Shown here one piece after another: positions 48,808 through 57,391 of a stretch of DNA of 64,000 nt. The DNA comes from Variovorax ginsengisoli. Its GTDB lineage: Bacteria; Pseudomonadota; Gammaproteobacteria; Burkholderiales; Burkholderiaceae_C. Numbering within the stretch: the first letter of the stretch is position 1; each line of letters starts with the position of its first letter. Below the pieces are notes generated by a model. It was not told the origin of the DNA and made no database searches. It was given only the letters and a program-made list of their open reading frames with translations. The stretch is taken from contig NZ_JAUJZH010000005.1 of the NCBI RefSeq assembly GCF_030486595.1, positions 1 through 64,000 of the forward strand, in the 5' to 3' direction. Made by a program: the position numbers and the translations under genes.

Positions 48808-49618
48808 GTTTTTTCCGACCAAGACGCCCGAGGGCGCGGTCAAGCTGCGCGCGGTGCGCCAGCAGCTCTACGCGCAGTCGCCCGAGTTCTGCTCCGTGAC
48901 CTACGGCGCCGGTGGCTCGACCCACGACGGCACCTTCGGCGCGGTGCGCGAGATCCTCGCCGAAGGCGTGGCCGCGGCCTGCCACTTCTCCTGCATCGGC
49001 GCGACCAAGGCGACGGTGCGCGAGCAGTTGGGCGAACTCAAGGCGATGGGCGTCAAGCGCCTGGTCGCGCTGCGCGGCGACCTGCCGAGCGGCTATGGCG
49101 TGGGCGGCGAGTTCCTCTATGCGAGCGACCTGGTGGCCTTCATCCGCGCGGAGACCGGCCGCGATTTCCACATCGAGGTGGCCTGCTATCCCGAGGTGCA
49201 TCCGCAGGCCCGTTCGCCCGAAGCCGACCTGCAGGCCTTCGCGGCCAAGGTGCGCGCGGGCGCCGACTCGGCCATCACGCAGTACTTCTTCAGCCCCGAG
49301 GCCTACTGGCGCTTCGTCGACGACGCGCGTGCCCTGGGGCTCGACACGCCGATCGTGCCGGGCATCATGCCGATCACCAGCTCGACCCAGCTGATGCGCT
49401 TCTCGGACGCCTGCGGCGCCGAGATCCCGCGCTGGATCCGGCTGCGGCTGCAGGGCTTCGGCGACGACACGGCGTCGATCAAGGCCTTCGGCCTCGACGT
49501 CGTCGCGGCCCTGTGCGAGCGGCTGTGCGCCGGCGGCGCGCCGGCGCTGCATTTCTACACGATGAACCAGTCGGTGGCCACGCTCGGCGTGCTGCAGCGG
49601 CTGGGTTGGGCCGAATGA
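48785..49618 (+). CDS. metF: 5,10-methylenetetrahydrofolate reductase
   Basis: A 277-residue flavin TIM-barrel enzyme making 5-methyl-THF for methionine synthesis. Sequence landmarks are LSFEFFPTKTPEGAVKLR, SVTYGAGGSTHDGTFGAVRE, VALRGDLPSGYGVGGEFLYA, ADSAITQYFFSPEAYWRFVD and the C-terminal LHFYTMNQSVATLGVL. GTG 48785 is preferred because AGGAG lies six bases upstream; an ATG at 48749 would overlap tlyA by 59 bp. With GTG the overlap is 23 bp. It belongs to the SAH-regulated operon. Confidence 0.95.
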   Translation: MRLPLSFEFFPTKTPEGAVKLRAVRQQLYAQSPEFCSVTYGAGGSTHDGTFGAVREILAEGVAAACHFSCIGATKATVREQLGELKAMGVKRLVALRGDLPSGYGVGGEFLYASDLVAFIRAETGRDFHIEVACYPEVHPQARSPEADLQAFAAKVRAGADSAITQYFFSPEAYWRFVDDARALGLDTPIVPGIMPITSSTQLMRFSDACGAEIPRWIRLRLQGFGDDTASIKAFGLDVVAALCERLCAGGAPALHFYTMNQSVATLGVLQRLGWAE

Positions 49619-50286
49619 GTTTGAGCCGCCGCGTTGCGACGCTGTCGATGGCGTTGCTCGCGGCCGGGCTTGCGGCCTGTTCCCTGCAGCCCACCGCGCC
49701 GGGCGATGAGGCCGGCGGTGCAACGATCCGGCTGCGGCCGCTGGCCCGGCAGCCGGCCTTGCCGCCCGGCGCTCCGCCGCGCTCCGCGGTGCCGTCGGTG
49801 CGCTACGACCTGGCGGTGTCGGGCGCGGGCGAGCTCGGGCCCGACGACGGCATCCCGGGCGACGAGGGCGGGCGCGAGATCTTCGAGCGCGGCGGCGCGT
49901 CCTGGTACGGCATCCAGTTCCACCAGCGCAAGACCGCCAGCGGCGAGCGCTTCGACATGACAGCCTTCACGGCGGCGCACCGGACGCTGCCGTTCAACAC
50001 CCGCGTCTGCGTCCGCAGCCTGGTCAACGGGCGCGAGGTGCTGGTGCGCGTCAACGACCGCGGCCCCTACGCCTCGGGCCGCATCATCGACCTCAGCCGG
50101 GCCGCGGCGGAAGAAATCGGGATGCTCGGCATGGGCATCAAGACGGTGGCGCTGTCGATCGCCGACAAGGACACCGACCGCTGCGGCGGCAAGGAAGTCG
50201 GCGCGGTCGAGACGCCGGCCCAGGCGGCGCCGGAGCCGGCGCCGAAGCCGGCGCGGAAGCTCCTGCCGCTTCGCAAGCGGCGCTGA
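49615..50286 (+). CDS. rlpA: RlpA-like lipoprotein (septal ring lytic transglycosylase)
   Basis: A 223-residue lipoprotein with lipobox GLAAC near residue 20. The double-psi beta-barrel is clear: GGASWYGIQFHQRKTASGE, FTAAHRTLPFNTRVCVRSL, VLVRVNDRGPYASGRIIDLS. RlpA cleaves denuded glycan strands at the septum. The usual C-terminal SPOR domain is absent; after the barrel the chain ends in a Pro/Ala/Lys-rich tail. Start ATG overlaps the metF stop by four bases, so it is part of the ahcY-metF transcript despite unrelated function. Confidence 0.9.
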   Translation: MSLSRRVATLSMALLAAGLAACSLQPTAPGDEAGGATIRLRPLARQPALPPGAPPRSAVPSVRYDLAVSGAGELGPDDGIPGDEGGREIFERGGASWYGIQFHQRKTASGERFDMTAFTAAHRTLPFNTRVCVRSLVNGREVLVRVNDRGPYASGRIIDLSRAAAEEIGMLGMGIKTVALSIADKDTDRCGGKEVGAVETPAQAAPEPAPKPARKLLPLRKRR

Positions 50287-50298
50287 CGCAAGCCGCCG

Positions 50299-51225
50299 CT
50301 AGCCGCCGCTGTCGAGCGAGAAGGTGGCGTTGCGGTCCTGCGCCAGCCGCTCGGCCATCTGCGGCAGGGCCGCCGCCAGCAGCGGCTTCAGCGTGTAGGG
50401 CGGATTGATCAGGAACATGCCGCTGGCGGGCAGGCCCGGCCGGTGCGTGGCGCCGGTCGCATCGGTCGTGATCTTGCTCGACTTGACGGTCAGCGTGGCA
50501 TGCAGCCAGGACTTGCCGGCCTTGGTGGCCATCGTCTTGAGCCGGCGCGGCAGGTCGTGCGCTTCCGGCCGCGGAATGATCGGATACCAGACGGCATAAG
50601 TGCCGGTGGCAAAGCGCTTGAGCGCCTCGCCCACGAAGTCGAGCACCCGGGCGTAGTCGCTCTTGATCTCGTAGCTGGGGTCGCAGAGCACCAGTGCCCG
50701 CCGCGAGGGCGGCGGCAGGAACTTGGTGGCGCTGCCGAAGCCGTCGTCGCGCAGCACGGTGATCTGGCGGCCGGCCTCGAGCTGGGCGATGTTGGCGTCG
50801 AGCGTCCGGGCATCGGTCGGGTGCAGCTCGAACAGCTTGAGCTTGTCGTGCTCGCGCAGCAGGTGATGGACGATGAACGGCGATCCCGGGTAGATCTTGG
50901 CGCCGCCCTTGGGATTGAAGTCGCCCACCACCTCGAGGTAGCGGGCGAGGGCGTCGGCCAGCTGGGCGTCGGGTACGGCCTTGGCGCCCTTCGGGGGCGC
51001 CGGCTTGGCGCCGCCGCCGACCAGCCGCAGCACGCCGTCGGCGGCCTCGCCGCTGGTGCCGGCGTAGTCGCCGTCGAGCCGGTAGAGGCCGGCGCCGGCG
51101 TGGGTGTCGACCACCGTGAGGGCGGTGTCTTTCTCGAGCAGGTGTTCGAGCGTGGCAATCAGCACCGTGTGCTTGAGCACGTCGGCGTGGTTGCCGGCAT
51201 GGAAGGCGTGGCGGTAACTGAACAT
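50299..51225 (-). CDS. rlmJ: 23S rRNA (adenine(2030)-N6)-methyltransferase RlmJ
   Basis: A 308-residue SAM-dependent methyltransferase. It begins with the RlmJ motif SYRHAFHAGNHADVLKHTVL, has VVDTHAGAGLYRLDG as SAM loop, and LVLCDPSYEIKSDY, the DPSY variant of the DPPY active site of N6-adenine methyltransferases. The C-terminus has GMFLINPPYTL. It methylates A2030 of 23S rRNA and also supports use of DNA as a nutrient in E. coli (there YhiR). It converges with rlpA, 12 bases away, and is divergent from a lipoprotein gene. Confidence 0.95.
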   Translation of the reverse strand: MFSYRHAFHAGNHADVLKHTVLIATLEHLLEKDTALTVVDTHAGAGLYRLDGDYAGTSGEAADGVLRLVGGGAKPAPPKGAKAVPDAQLADALARYLEVVGDFNPKGGAKIYPGSPFIVHHLLREHDKLKLFELHPTDARTLDANIAQLEAGRQITVLRDDGFGSATKFLPPPSRRALVLCDPSYEIKSDYARVLDFVGEALKRFATGTYAVWYPIIPRPEAHDLPRRLKTMATKAGKSWLHATLTVKSSKITTDATGATHRPGLPASGMFLINPPYTLKPLLAAALPQMAERLAQDRNATFSLDSGG

Positions 51226-51300
51226 GAGGAATAGTGCCTGGAAGATGAACGGGACGACGCTAGACTCTCGCGCCGTAACATTAAATTACAAGGATCGAGG

Positions 51301-51984
51301 ATGCGAGGAGCTGGATGGCGATTCTGGGGCCTGTGCGCATGCGCTGGCGTCCTCTCTATTTTGACCGGCTGTGCGTCGGTCACGCACGGTACCACCCAGT
51401 CGCTCAAGGTCGAGACCCTGACGTCCGACGGCAAGGCCATCGAGGGCGCCGAGTGCCGGCTGTCGAACGACAAGGGCGATGCACTCACGCTGTCCGGCCA
51501 GAGCGTGCTGGTGCGGCGTTCCGGCGCCAACCTGAAGGTCGAATGCACCCAGGCCGGGCTGCCGCCGGCGACCGGTCAGGCGGTGTCGCGCGTCAACGCC
51601 GGGATGGTCGGCAACATCGTGGTCGGCGGCGTGATCGGCGCCGCGATCGATGTCGGCAGCGGCGCCGGCTACAACTATCCGAGCTGGATGCAACTCGTGT
51701 TCGGCGAGGAGCGAAGCTACGACCGCAGCGTGCAGCAGGGCGACCAGCCGGTCGCCGGCGTGGCGCTGGGCGTCACGCGGATGGCTGCATCGGTGCCTGT
51801 TGCTGCCGCGCCGCCGAAGGTCGCGGTGGCCGAAGTCGTGGCGCCGGCCCCCACGGCACCCCCGCCGGCCCCCGTGGTCGCGGCAGTCGCGCCGCCGCCC
51901 GATCCGACGCCCGCGGCGGCGCCGAAGCCGGTCTCACGCGTTTCGCTCGACGATCTCGGCGCCTTGCTGCCGGCCCGGAAGTGA
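51301..51984 (+). CDS. Lipoprotein of unknown function with glycine-rich membrane-like segment
   Basis: A 227-residue lipoprotein: the signal ends in ILTGC (Cys24). A beta-rich part (VTHGTTQSLKVETLTSDGKA, then AECRLSNDKGDALTLSGQS) is followed by a glycine-zipper-like stretch MVGNIVVGGVIGAAIDVGSG and YNYPSWMQLVFGEERSYD. The C-terminal third is Ala/Pro/Val-rich and ends SLDDLGALLPARK. No catalytic motif is seen. It is followed by the trypsin-like gene after eight bases, indicating a two-gene operon. Function unknown. Confidence 0.78.
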   Translation: MRGAGWRFWGLCACAGVLSILTGCASVTHGTTQSLKVETLTSDGKAIEGAECRLSNDKGDALTLSGQSVLVRRSGANLKVECTQAGLPPATGQAVSRVNAGMVGNIVVGGVIGAAIDVGSGAGYNYPSWMQLVFGEERSYDRSVQQGDQPVAGVALGVTRMAASVPVAAAPPKVAVAEVVAPAPTAPPPAPVVAAVAPPPDPTPAAAPKPVSRVSLDDLGALLPARK

Positions 51985-51992
51985 GCCGCGCC

Positions 51993-53240
51993 ATGACCCC
52001 CGCAAGCATCGGCCGCACGGCGGCCTTCCTGGCCGCCGCCTTGGTCGCCTCGGGCGCCTTCGCGCTCGAGCCCGACGTGCTGTTCGCGCGGGTGTCGCCT
52101 GCGGTCTGGACCGTCCGCACCCTCGACGCGCAGGAGCGTCCGCTGCGCACCGGCAGCGCCGTGGTGATCGCGCCGGGCCGCCTGGTGACCGCCTGCCATG
52201 TGCTCGCGAAGGCCGCCAGCTTCGTGATCAGGCAGGACAACGTGACCTACGGCGCAACGCTCGAACACCCGGACGTCGAACGCGACCTGTGCCAGATCAG
52301 GGTCGCCAATTTCAATGCCGCGCCGGTGCCGCTGGCGCCGGCCGGGGCGGCGCGGGTGGGCCAGAAGGCCTACCTGGTCGGCAGTCCGCGCGGCGTCGAG
52401 AACACGCTGGGCGAGACCATGCTCACCGGCCTGCGCGGCGAGGACGGCGACGACCGGCAGCTGCAGCTGGCCGCGGTGCTCGCCGCGGGAGCTAGCGGCG
52501 GCGGCCTGTTCGACGCCGAAGGCCGCCTGCTGGGCATCACCAGCGCCGCCGGCCGCGATCCTGGCGCACCCGGTTTCGCCGTGCCCGCCGATTTCGTGCC
52601 CGAGATTCCAGCCCGCGCCCAGGCCGCGCTCGCCCAGCGGCCGCGGGGGGACGTCCGAACCGCCGCGGCCGGCGCCGCGCCGGCGAACACCCTCACGGCG
52701 CCCCTGCGGCCCGGCGACGGGCTCGAATTCCAGCGCGTCGACCGCCTGACCGGCAACCGGTCGACCGTGGTCTACCGGGTGGATCGGGTCGCGGGCGACG
52801 AGGTGATCTTCAACATGGGCGGGCGGGTCGAGAAGACCGACGGCCGGGTGGTCTCGGTCGCCTCGCCGGCCGGCGGCAGCTACGACGTCTCGTCGCCGCC
52901 CGGCGGCTGGGGGCGCAGGGAACTCAAGCCCGGGATGCGCTGGCACCTGGACTACGTGGCGGTCACGGGCGAGAAATGGCGCCATGAACTCGATGCCACG
53001 GTGGTTTCCGAACGGACGATGCGCATCGACGGCGTGGACCTGAACGTGGTCCAGATCGACTACGCGGGCTGGATCTACGCCTCCTACGGCACCGGCGCCT
53101 CGCCGGTCGGCACGCCGTTCAGGGCCTCGGCCTGGTATGCGCGCGACCTGGGCCGGGTGGTGCGTTTCGAGGCCGAGCACCGGCGCGGCAACTCGAGCAG
53201 TTCGAACGAATCCCTCGAACTGGTGCGGGTGCTCCGCTAG
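51993..53240 (+). CDS. Exported trypsin-like serine protease with a unique C-terminal domain
   Basis: A 415-residue protein with signal peptide (TAAFLAAALVASGAFA). The trypsin/Deg-like triad is His69 (LVTACHVLAKA), Asp98 (DVERDLCQIRV) and Ser168 (GASGGGLFDAEGRL). Instead of a PDZ domain, the C-terminal 190 residues are a beta-rich module (GLEFQRVDRLTGNRSTVVYR, GMRWHLDYVAVTGEKWRHEL, RASAWYARDLGRVVRFEAEH) with no family I recognise. It probably processes or senses proteins in the periplasm. It is paired with the lipoprotein eight bases upstream. Confidence 0.8.
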   Translation: MTPASIGRTAAFLAAALVASGAFALEPDVLFARVSPAVWTVRTLDAQERPLRTGSAVVIAPGRLVTACHVLAKAASFVIRQDNVTYGATLEHPDVERDLCQIRVANFNAAPVPLAPAGAARVGQKAYLVGSPRGVENTLGETMLTGLRGEDGDDRQLQLAAVLAAGASGGGLFDAEGRLLGITSAAGRDPGAPGFAVPADFVPEIPARAQAALAQRPRGDVRTAAAGAAPANTLTAPLRPGDGLEFQRVDRLTGNRSTVVYRVDRVAGDEVIFNMGGRVEKTDGRVVSVASPAGGSYDVSSPPGGWGRRELKPGMRWHLDYVAVTGEKWRHELDATVVSERTMRIDGVDLNVVQIDYAGWIYASYGTGASPVGTPFRASAWYARDLGRVVRFEAEHRRGNSSSSNESLELVRVLR

Positions 53241-53268
53241 GGCCAGCGCCAGCGCCCTAGGGCAGGAT

Positions 53269-53298
53269 TTGCCCGCCAGGCCCGATTCTTCATATAAT
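53269..53298 (+). promoter_or_regulatory. rplM: Sigma70 promoter for rplM-rpsI
   Basis: TTGCCC (53269-53274) and a perfect TATAAT (53293-53298) are separated by 18 bp. The start point would be near 53305, leaving a leader of about 120 bases before rplM. Confidence 0.85.
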
Positions 53299-53304
53299 GG
53301 AGGG

Positions 53305-53424
53305 CTTCGCAGCGCTTTTGTGGCCCCGCGGCGGAGGACAACCACCACCACCTAAGAGATTCCCGCAAGAGGAACGCCGACCGTGGAAAAGGGCCCGCCA
53401 AACCCTCTTCAAAAGAGAAAACTC
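53305..53424 (+). promoter_or_regulatory. rplM 5' leader with small hairpin at the ribosome site
   Basis: The leader between the promoter and rplM is unusually long and contains repeated ACCACC units at 53340-53353. CTCTT-CAA-AAGAG (53405-53417) forms a five-pair hairpin that holds part of the ribosome-binding region. Ribosomal-protein leaders often carry feedback sites, and an L13-leader class is known in other bacteria; whether this belongs to it cannot be judged by eye. Confidence 0.4.
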
Positions 53425-53856
53425 ATGACCAAAACGTTCAGCGCCAAGCCCGCTGACGTGACGCACGAGTGGTTTGTGATTGACGCGACCGACAAGGTCC
53501 TCGGACGAGTAGCCAGCGAAGTTGCTCTCCGTTTGCGCGGCAAACACAAGGCCATTTACACGCCTCACGTCGACACCGGTGACTTCATCGTCATCATCAA
53601 CGCATCGCAACTCCGCGTGACCGGCGCCAAGCCGATCGACAAGGTGTACTACCGTCACTCGGGCTACCCGGGCGGTATCACGGCGACGAACTTCCGCGAC
53701 ATGCAAGCCAAGCACCCGGGCCGCGCCCTGGAAAAGGCCGTCAAGGGCATGCTGCCCAAGGGCCCGCTCGGCTACGCGATGATCAAGAAACTCAAGGTGT
53801 ACGGTGGCGCAGAGCACCCGCATACCGCCCAACAGCCCAAAGTGCTGGAACTGTAA
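53425..53856 (+). CDS. rplM: 50S ribosomal protein L13
   Basis: A 143-residue ribosomal protein L13. It shows [40 protein letters not shown], and the C-terminal [20 protein letters not shown]. Forms one operon with rpsI. ATG 53425 is preceded by AAGAG; an earlier in-frame ATG at 53383 lies in the leader and would add unconserved residues. Confidence 0.98.
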   Translation: MTKTFSAKPADVTHEWFVIDATDKVLGRVASEVALRLRGKHKAIYTPHVDTGDFIVIINASQLRVTGAKPIDKVYYRHSGYPGGITATNFRDMQAKHPGRALEKAVKGMLPKGPLGYAMIKKLKVYGGAEHPHTAQQPKVLEL

Positions 53857-53868
53857 GGAGCCTTGAGA

Positions 53869-54261
53869 ATGATTGGTGAATGGAACAATGGCACCGGCCG
53901 TCGCAAATCGAGCGTCGCCCGTGTGTTCATCAAGAAGGGCACCGGCAAGATCACGGTCAATGGCAAGGACATCCAGGCTTATTTCGGCCGGGAAACCTCC
54001 ATCATGATCGCGAAGCAGCCGCTGTTCCTGACGAACAACGTCGAAACCTTCGACATCATGATCAACGTCGCCGGCGGCGGCGAATCGGGTCAGGCCGGCG
54101 CGGCGCGCCACGGCATCACCCGCGCGCTGATCGACTACGACGCGACGCTGAAGCCGGTGCTGAGCCAGGCTGGTTTCGTGACGCGCGATGCGCGTGAAGT
54201 CGAGCGCAAGAAGGTCGGCCTGCATTCCGCACGCCGCCGCAAGCAGTTCTCCAAGCGCTAA
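53869..54261 (+). CDS. rpsI: 30S ribosomal protein S9
   Basis: A 130-residue S9 protein with [20 protein letters not shown] at the N-terminus, [19 protein letters not shown] and the universally conserved basic end [10 protein letters not shown], whose last arginine reaches the P-site tRNA. ATG 53869 has TAAGGAG eight bases upstream; the TTG at 53863 is not needed. It follows rplM after 12 bp, the standard gene pair. Confidence 0.98.
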   Translation: MIGEWNNGTGRRKSSVARVFIKKGTGKITVNGKDIQAYFGRETSIMIAKQPLFLTNNVETFDIMINVAGGGESGQAGAARHGITRALIDYDATLKPVLSQAGFVTRDAREVERKKVGLHSARRRKQFSKR

Positions 54262-54292
54262 GGCGTTTGGGCTTACCGCTCGCAATGTCAAG

Positions 54293-54316
54293 AAACCGCC
54301 TTCGGGCGGTTTTTTG
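54293..54316 (+). terminator. Rho-independent terminator after rpsI
   Basis: AAACCGCC-TTCG-GGCGGTTTTTT: a seven-pair stem with a stable TTCG tetraloop and a T run, 30 bp after rpsI. Confidence 0.95.
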
Positions 54317-54377
54317 TTGGTTGAAGTAGCATTGGTTGATCGGCCGCAAAGTTCGGCCCCACAGGAGTCCCCTCACA

Positions 54378-54749
54378 ATGAGCGCCGTTGCAGAAACCAT
54401 CCAGACCCCGGCCATGATGCCCGAGCCGATCGTCTTCACCGACAGCGCGGCCGCCAAGGTCGCCGACCTGATCGCCGAAGAAGGCAATCCCGACCTCAAG
54501 CTGCGCGTGTTCGTGCAGGGCGGCGGCTGCTCCGGCTTCCAGTACGGCTTCACTTTCGACGAGATCACCAACGAAGACGACACCACCATGACCAAGAACG
54601 GTGTCTCGCTGCTGATCGACGCCATGAGCTACCAGTACCTGGTCGGCGCCGAGATCGACTACAAGGAAGACCTGCAGGGCGCCCAGTTCGTGATCAAGAA
54701 CCCGAACGCCACCAGCACCTGCGGCTGCGGCTCGAGCTTCTCGGCCTGA
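54378..54749 (+). CDS. erpA: Iron-sulfur cluster insertion protein ErpA
   Basis: A 123-residue A-type carrier. The three cluster cysteines are in [14 protein letters not shown] and near the C-terminus in [11 protein letters not shown]. ErpA delivers [4Fe-4S] clusters to apo-enzymes such as those of isoprenoid synthesis. AGGAG precedes ATG 54378. Single gene between two terminators. Confidence 0.97.
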   Translation: MSAVAETIQTPAMMPEPIVFTDSAAAKVADLIAEEGNPDLKLRVFVQGGGCSGFQYGFTFDEITNEDDTTMTKNGVSLLIDAMSYQYLVGAEIDYKEDLQGAQFVIKNPNATSTCGCGSSFSA

Positions 54750-54772
54750 CGTGCCGGCGCATCGCCGCCCGT

Positions 54773-54800
54773 GAAAAAGCCGCCTTCGGGCGGCTTTTTG
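54773..54800 (+). terminator. Rho-independent terminator after erpA
   Basis: AAAAAGCCGCC-TTCG-GGCGGCTTTTT: long stem with TTCG loop and T run, 24 bp after erpA. The flanking A run makes it potentially bidirectional. Confidence 0.95.
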
Positions 54801-54823
54801 CTGCCTGCCCATTTCCCTGATCG

Positions 54824-56242
54824 ATGACTTCCCCCGAATCCCCGCGCAAGAGCCTGCTGTGGCTGGTGGCCGTCGGCTTCTTCATGCAGACGCTGGATGC
54901 CACCATCATCAACACCGCACTGCCGGCGATGGCCGCCAGCCTCGGCGAGAGCCCGCTGCGGATGCAGTCGGTGGTGGTGGCCTATGCGCTCACGATGGCG
55001 ATGCTGATCCCCGCCTCGGGCTGGATCGCCGACCGCTTCGGCACCCGGCGGGTCTTCTTCTCGGCCATCGTGCTGTTCGTGATCGGCTCGGTGCTGTGCG
55101 CGCTGTCGCGCGGCATCGGCCAGCTGGTCGCGGCGCGGGTGGTGCAGGGAATGGGCGGGGCGCTGCTGCTGCCGGTCGGCCGGCTGGCGCTGCTGCGCTC
55201 GGTGCCGCGGGCCGAGTTCCTGGCGGCGATGAGCTTTGTCGCCATCCCGGGCCTCATCGGCCCGCTCTTGGGGCCGACCCTGGGCGGCTGGCTGGTGCAG
55301 TACGCCTCCTGGCACTGGATCTTTCTCATCAACGTGCCGGTGGGCCTGGCCGGCTGCGTGGCCACGCTCTACTTCATGCCCGACCTGAGGGCCGCGCTGC
55401 AGCGGCGCTTCGACGGCGTGGGCTATGCGATGCTGGCCTTCGGCATGGTGACGGTCTCGCTGGCGATCGACGGCGTGTCGGGCCTCGGGCTGCACGGCGT
55501 CGGCGTGGTGGTGCTGATGATCTTCGGCTTCGCCAGCATCACGGCCTACTGGCTGCACGCGCAGCGGCGGCCCGACCCGCTGTTCGAGCCGGCGCTGTTC
55601 GGCATCCCGACCCTGAGCATCGGGCTGCTGGGCAACCTGTTCTCGCGCCTGGGCAGCGGCTGCATGCCCTTCCTGGTGCCGCTGCTGCTGCAGGTGTCGA
55701 TGAACTATTCGCCGCTGAAGGCCGGGCTCATGATGCTGCCGATCGCGCTCGCCGGCATGGCGATGAAGCGCTTCGCCACGCCGCTGATCCTGCGTTACGG
55801 CTATCGCCGCGTGCTGGTGGTCAACACGGCGCTGGTGGGCCTGACGATGGCCAGTTTCGGGCTGGCCACGCCCGACCAGCCGGCGGCGCTGCAGATCGTG
55901 CAGCTGCTCGTGTTCGGCGCCGTCAATTCGCTGCAGTTCACGGCCATGAACACGATCACGCTCAAGGACCTGGACGGCAGCATGGCCAGCAGCGGCAACA
56001 CGCTGCTGTCGATGGTCCAGATGCTGGCCATGAGCATGGGCGTGGCGGCCGCCAGCGCGGTGCTGGGCGGCTACACCGAGGTGTTCGGCAGCGCCACCCC
56101 GCTGGCCACCCTGCATGCCTTCGAGGCCACCTTCGCGAGCATGGGGCTGGTCACGCTGGCTTCGGCCCTGATCTTCTGGCATTTGCCGCCCGAAGCCCGG
56201 GCGGTGCAGCCGGCCCAGCCCGAGGTCTCGGGCCAGGGCTGA
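54824..56242 (+). CDS. mdtD: MFS multidrug transporter (DHA2 family, MdtD-like)
   Basis: A 472-residue 14-helix drug:H+ antiporter. It resembles E. coli MdtD throughout: VGFFMQTLDATIINTALPAM near the start, SGWIADRFGTRRVFF, ARVVQGMGGALLLPVGRLAL (antiporter motif), GPLLGPTLGGWLVQYASWHW and NTITLKDLDGSMASSGNTLL. It would export drugs or small metabolites; the E. coli protein has been linked to citrate-dependent iron export. No mdtABC or baeSR genes are adjacent. It ends directly next to the convergent anmK stop with no gap. Confidence 0.88.
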   Translation: MTSPESPRKSLLWLVAVGFFMQTLDATIINTALPAMAASLGESPLRMQSVVVAYALTMAMLIPASGWIADRFGTRRVFFSAIVLFVIGSVLCALSRGIGQLVAARVVQGMGGALLLPVGRLALLRSVPRAEFLAAMSFVAIPGLIGPLLGPTLGGWLVQYASWHWIFLINVPVGLAGCVATLYFMPDLRAALQRRFDGVGYAMLAFGMVTVSLAIDGVSGLGLHGVGVVVLMIFGFASITAYWLHAQRRPDPLFEPALFGIPTLSIGLLGNLFSRLGSGCMPFLVPLLLQVSMNYSPLKAGLMMLPIALAGMAMKRFATPLILRYGYRRVLVVNTALVGLTMASFGLATPDQPAALQIVQLLVFGAVNSLQFTAMNTITLKDLDGSMASSGNTLLSMVQMLAMSMGVAAASAVLGGYTEVFGSATPLATLHAFEATFASMGLVTLASALIFWHLPPEARAVQPAQPEVSGQG

Positions 56243-57352
56243 TCAGGCGGGGTAGATGCCGCCCAGCGACCGCGGGCCGCGGGCGCCGGTGACGCTGGCG
56301 AGGTTGCCGGCTTCACCGTTCAGGGTGGCGCGCGCCAGCCAGGCGAAGGCCGCGGCCTCGACCTGCTGCGGCGGCAAGCCGCGCTCGGCGGACGACACCA
56401 CCTCGACCGCGGGCAACAAGGCGCGCAGCCGGGCCAGCAGGTGCTGGTTCAGGGCGCCGCCGCCGCAGACGATCAGGGTCCGGCTGTCGGCGCCATGGCG
56501 CTGCAGATGCGCCGCGCAGGTGCTCGCGGTGAGCTCGGTCAGGGTCGCCTGCACGTCGGCCGGCGTCGCCTCGGAGGTGCCGAGGTGCGAGGCCAGCCAG
56601 TTCGGATGGAACAGGTCGCGCCCGGTGCTCTTCGGCGGCTGCTTGGCGAAATAGGGTTCGGCGAGCAGCCGGGCCAGCAGCTCCGGCAGCACCCGGCCGC
56701 TGGCGGCCCACTGGCCGCCGGCGTCGAAGGGCTGGCCGATGTGGGTCTGGCACCAGTGGTCGATCAACGCGTTGCCCGGGCCGCAATCGAAGCCCAGCAC
56801 GGTGCCTTCGCCGGCCGGCAACAGGCTCAGGTTGGAGATGCCGCCGATGTTCAGAACCGCCACCGCCTCGTCGGGGCGGGCGAACAGGGCCCGGTGGAAG
56901 CCCGGCACCAGGGGCGCCCCCTGGCCGCCCGCCGCCAGGTCTCGGCTGCGGAAGTCGGCCACCACGCGGATGCCGGTGAGCTCTGCCAGCAGCGATGGGT
57001 TGTTGATCTGCAGCGTGTAGCCGACCTCGTCGAACTCGCCCGGGCGGTGGCGGACGGTCTGGCCGTGGGCGCCGATGGCGGCAATGTCGTCGGGCGCCAG
57101 GCCGGCGTCTTCGAGCAACTGCTGCGCCACCTGCGCGTAGACCCGGGCCAGGCCGTTGCCGGCCAGGGCGGCGCGGTGCAGTTCGTTGTTGCCGGGGGTG
57201 TTGAGCGCCATCAGCTCGGTGCGCAGCCCCACCGGGAAGGGCGCCGTCGCGTAGCCCTGGACGGCGATGCCGCCGTCCGAGAGATCCGCCAGGACGCCGT
57301 CGACGCCGTCCAGCGAAGTGCCCGACATCAGGCCGATGAAGAATTCAGCCAT
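56243..57352 (-). CDS. anmK: Anhydro-N-acetylmuramic acid kinase
   Basis: A 369-residue sugar kinase that opens and phosphorylates 1,6-anhydroMurNAc for peptidoglycan recycling. N-terminal EFFIGLMSGTSLDGVDGVLA is the family hallmark, followed by AIGAHGQTVRHRPGEFDEVG, VLNIGGISNLSLLPAGEGTV and DCGPGNALIDHW. It lies 39 bp downstream of the M23 peptidase gene on the same strand, an association fitting cell-wall turnover. Confidence 0.96.
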   Translation of the reverse strand: MAEFFIGLMSGTSLDGVDGVLADLSDGGIAVQGYATAPFPVGLRTELMALNTPGNNELHRAALAGNGLARVYAQVAQQLLEDAGLAPDDIAAIGAHGQTVRHRPGEFDEVGYTLQINNPSLLAELTGIRVVADFRSRDLAAGGQGAPLVPGFHRALFARPDEAVAVLNIGGISNLSLLPAGEGTVLGFDCGPGNALIDHWCQTHIGQPFDAGGQWAASGRVLPELLARLLAEPYFAKQPPKSTGRDLFHPNWLASHLGTSEATPADVQATLTELTASTCAAHLQRHGADSRTLIVCGGGALNQHLLARLRALLPAVEVVSSAERGLPPQQVEAAAFAWLARATLNGEAGNLASVTGARGPRSLGGIYPA

Positions 57353-57391
57353 GGGGCGGTCAGGCGGAGGATGAGGCCGCGCGGCCGGCCG

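Noticed and set aside
54778..54798. Possible operator between erpA and the mdtD-like gene
   Set aside because: The symmetric sequence is fully explained as a terminator with a TTCG loop and T run.
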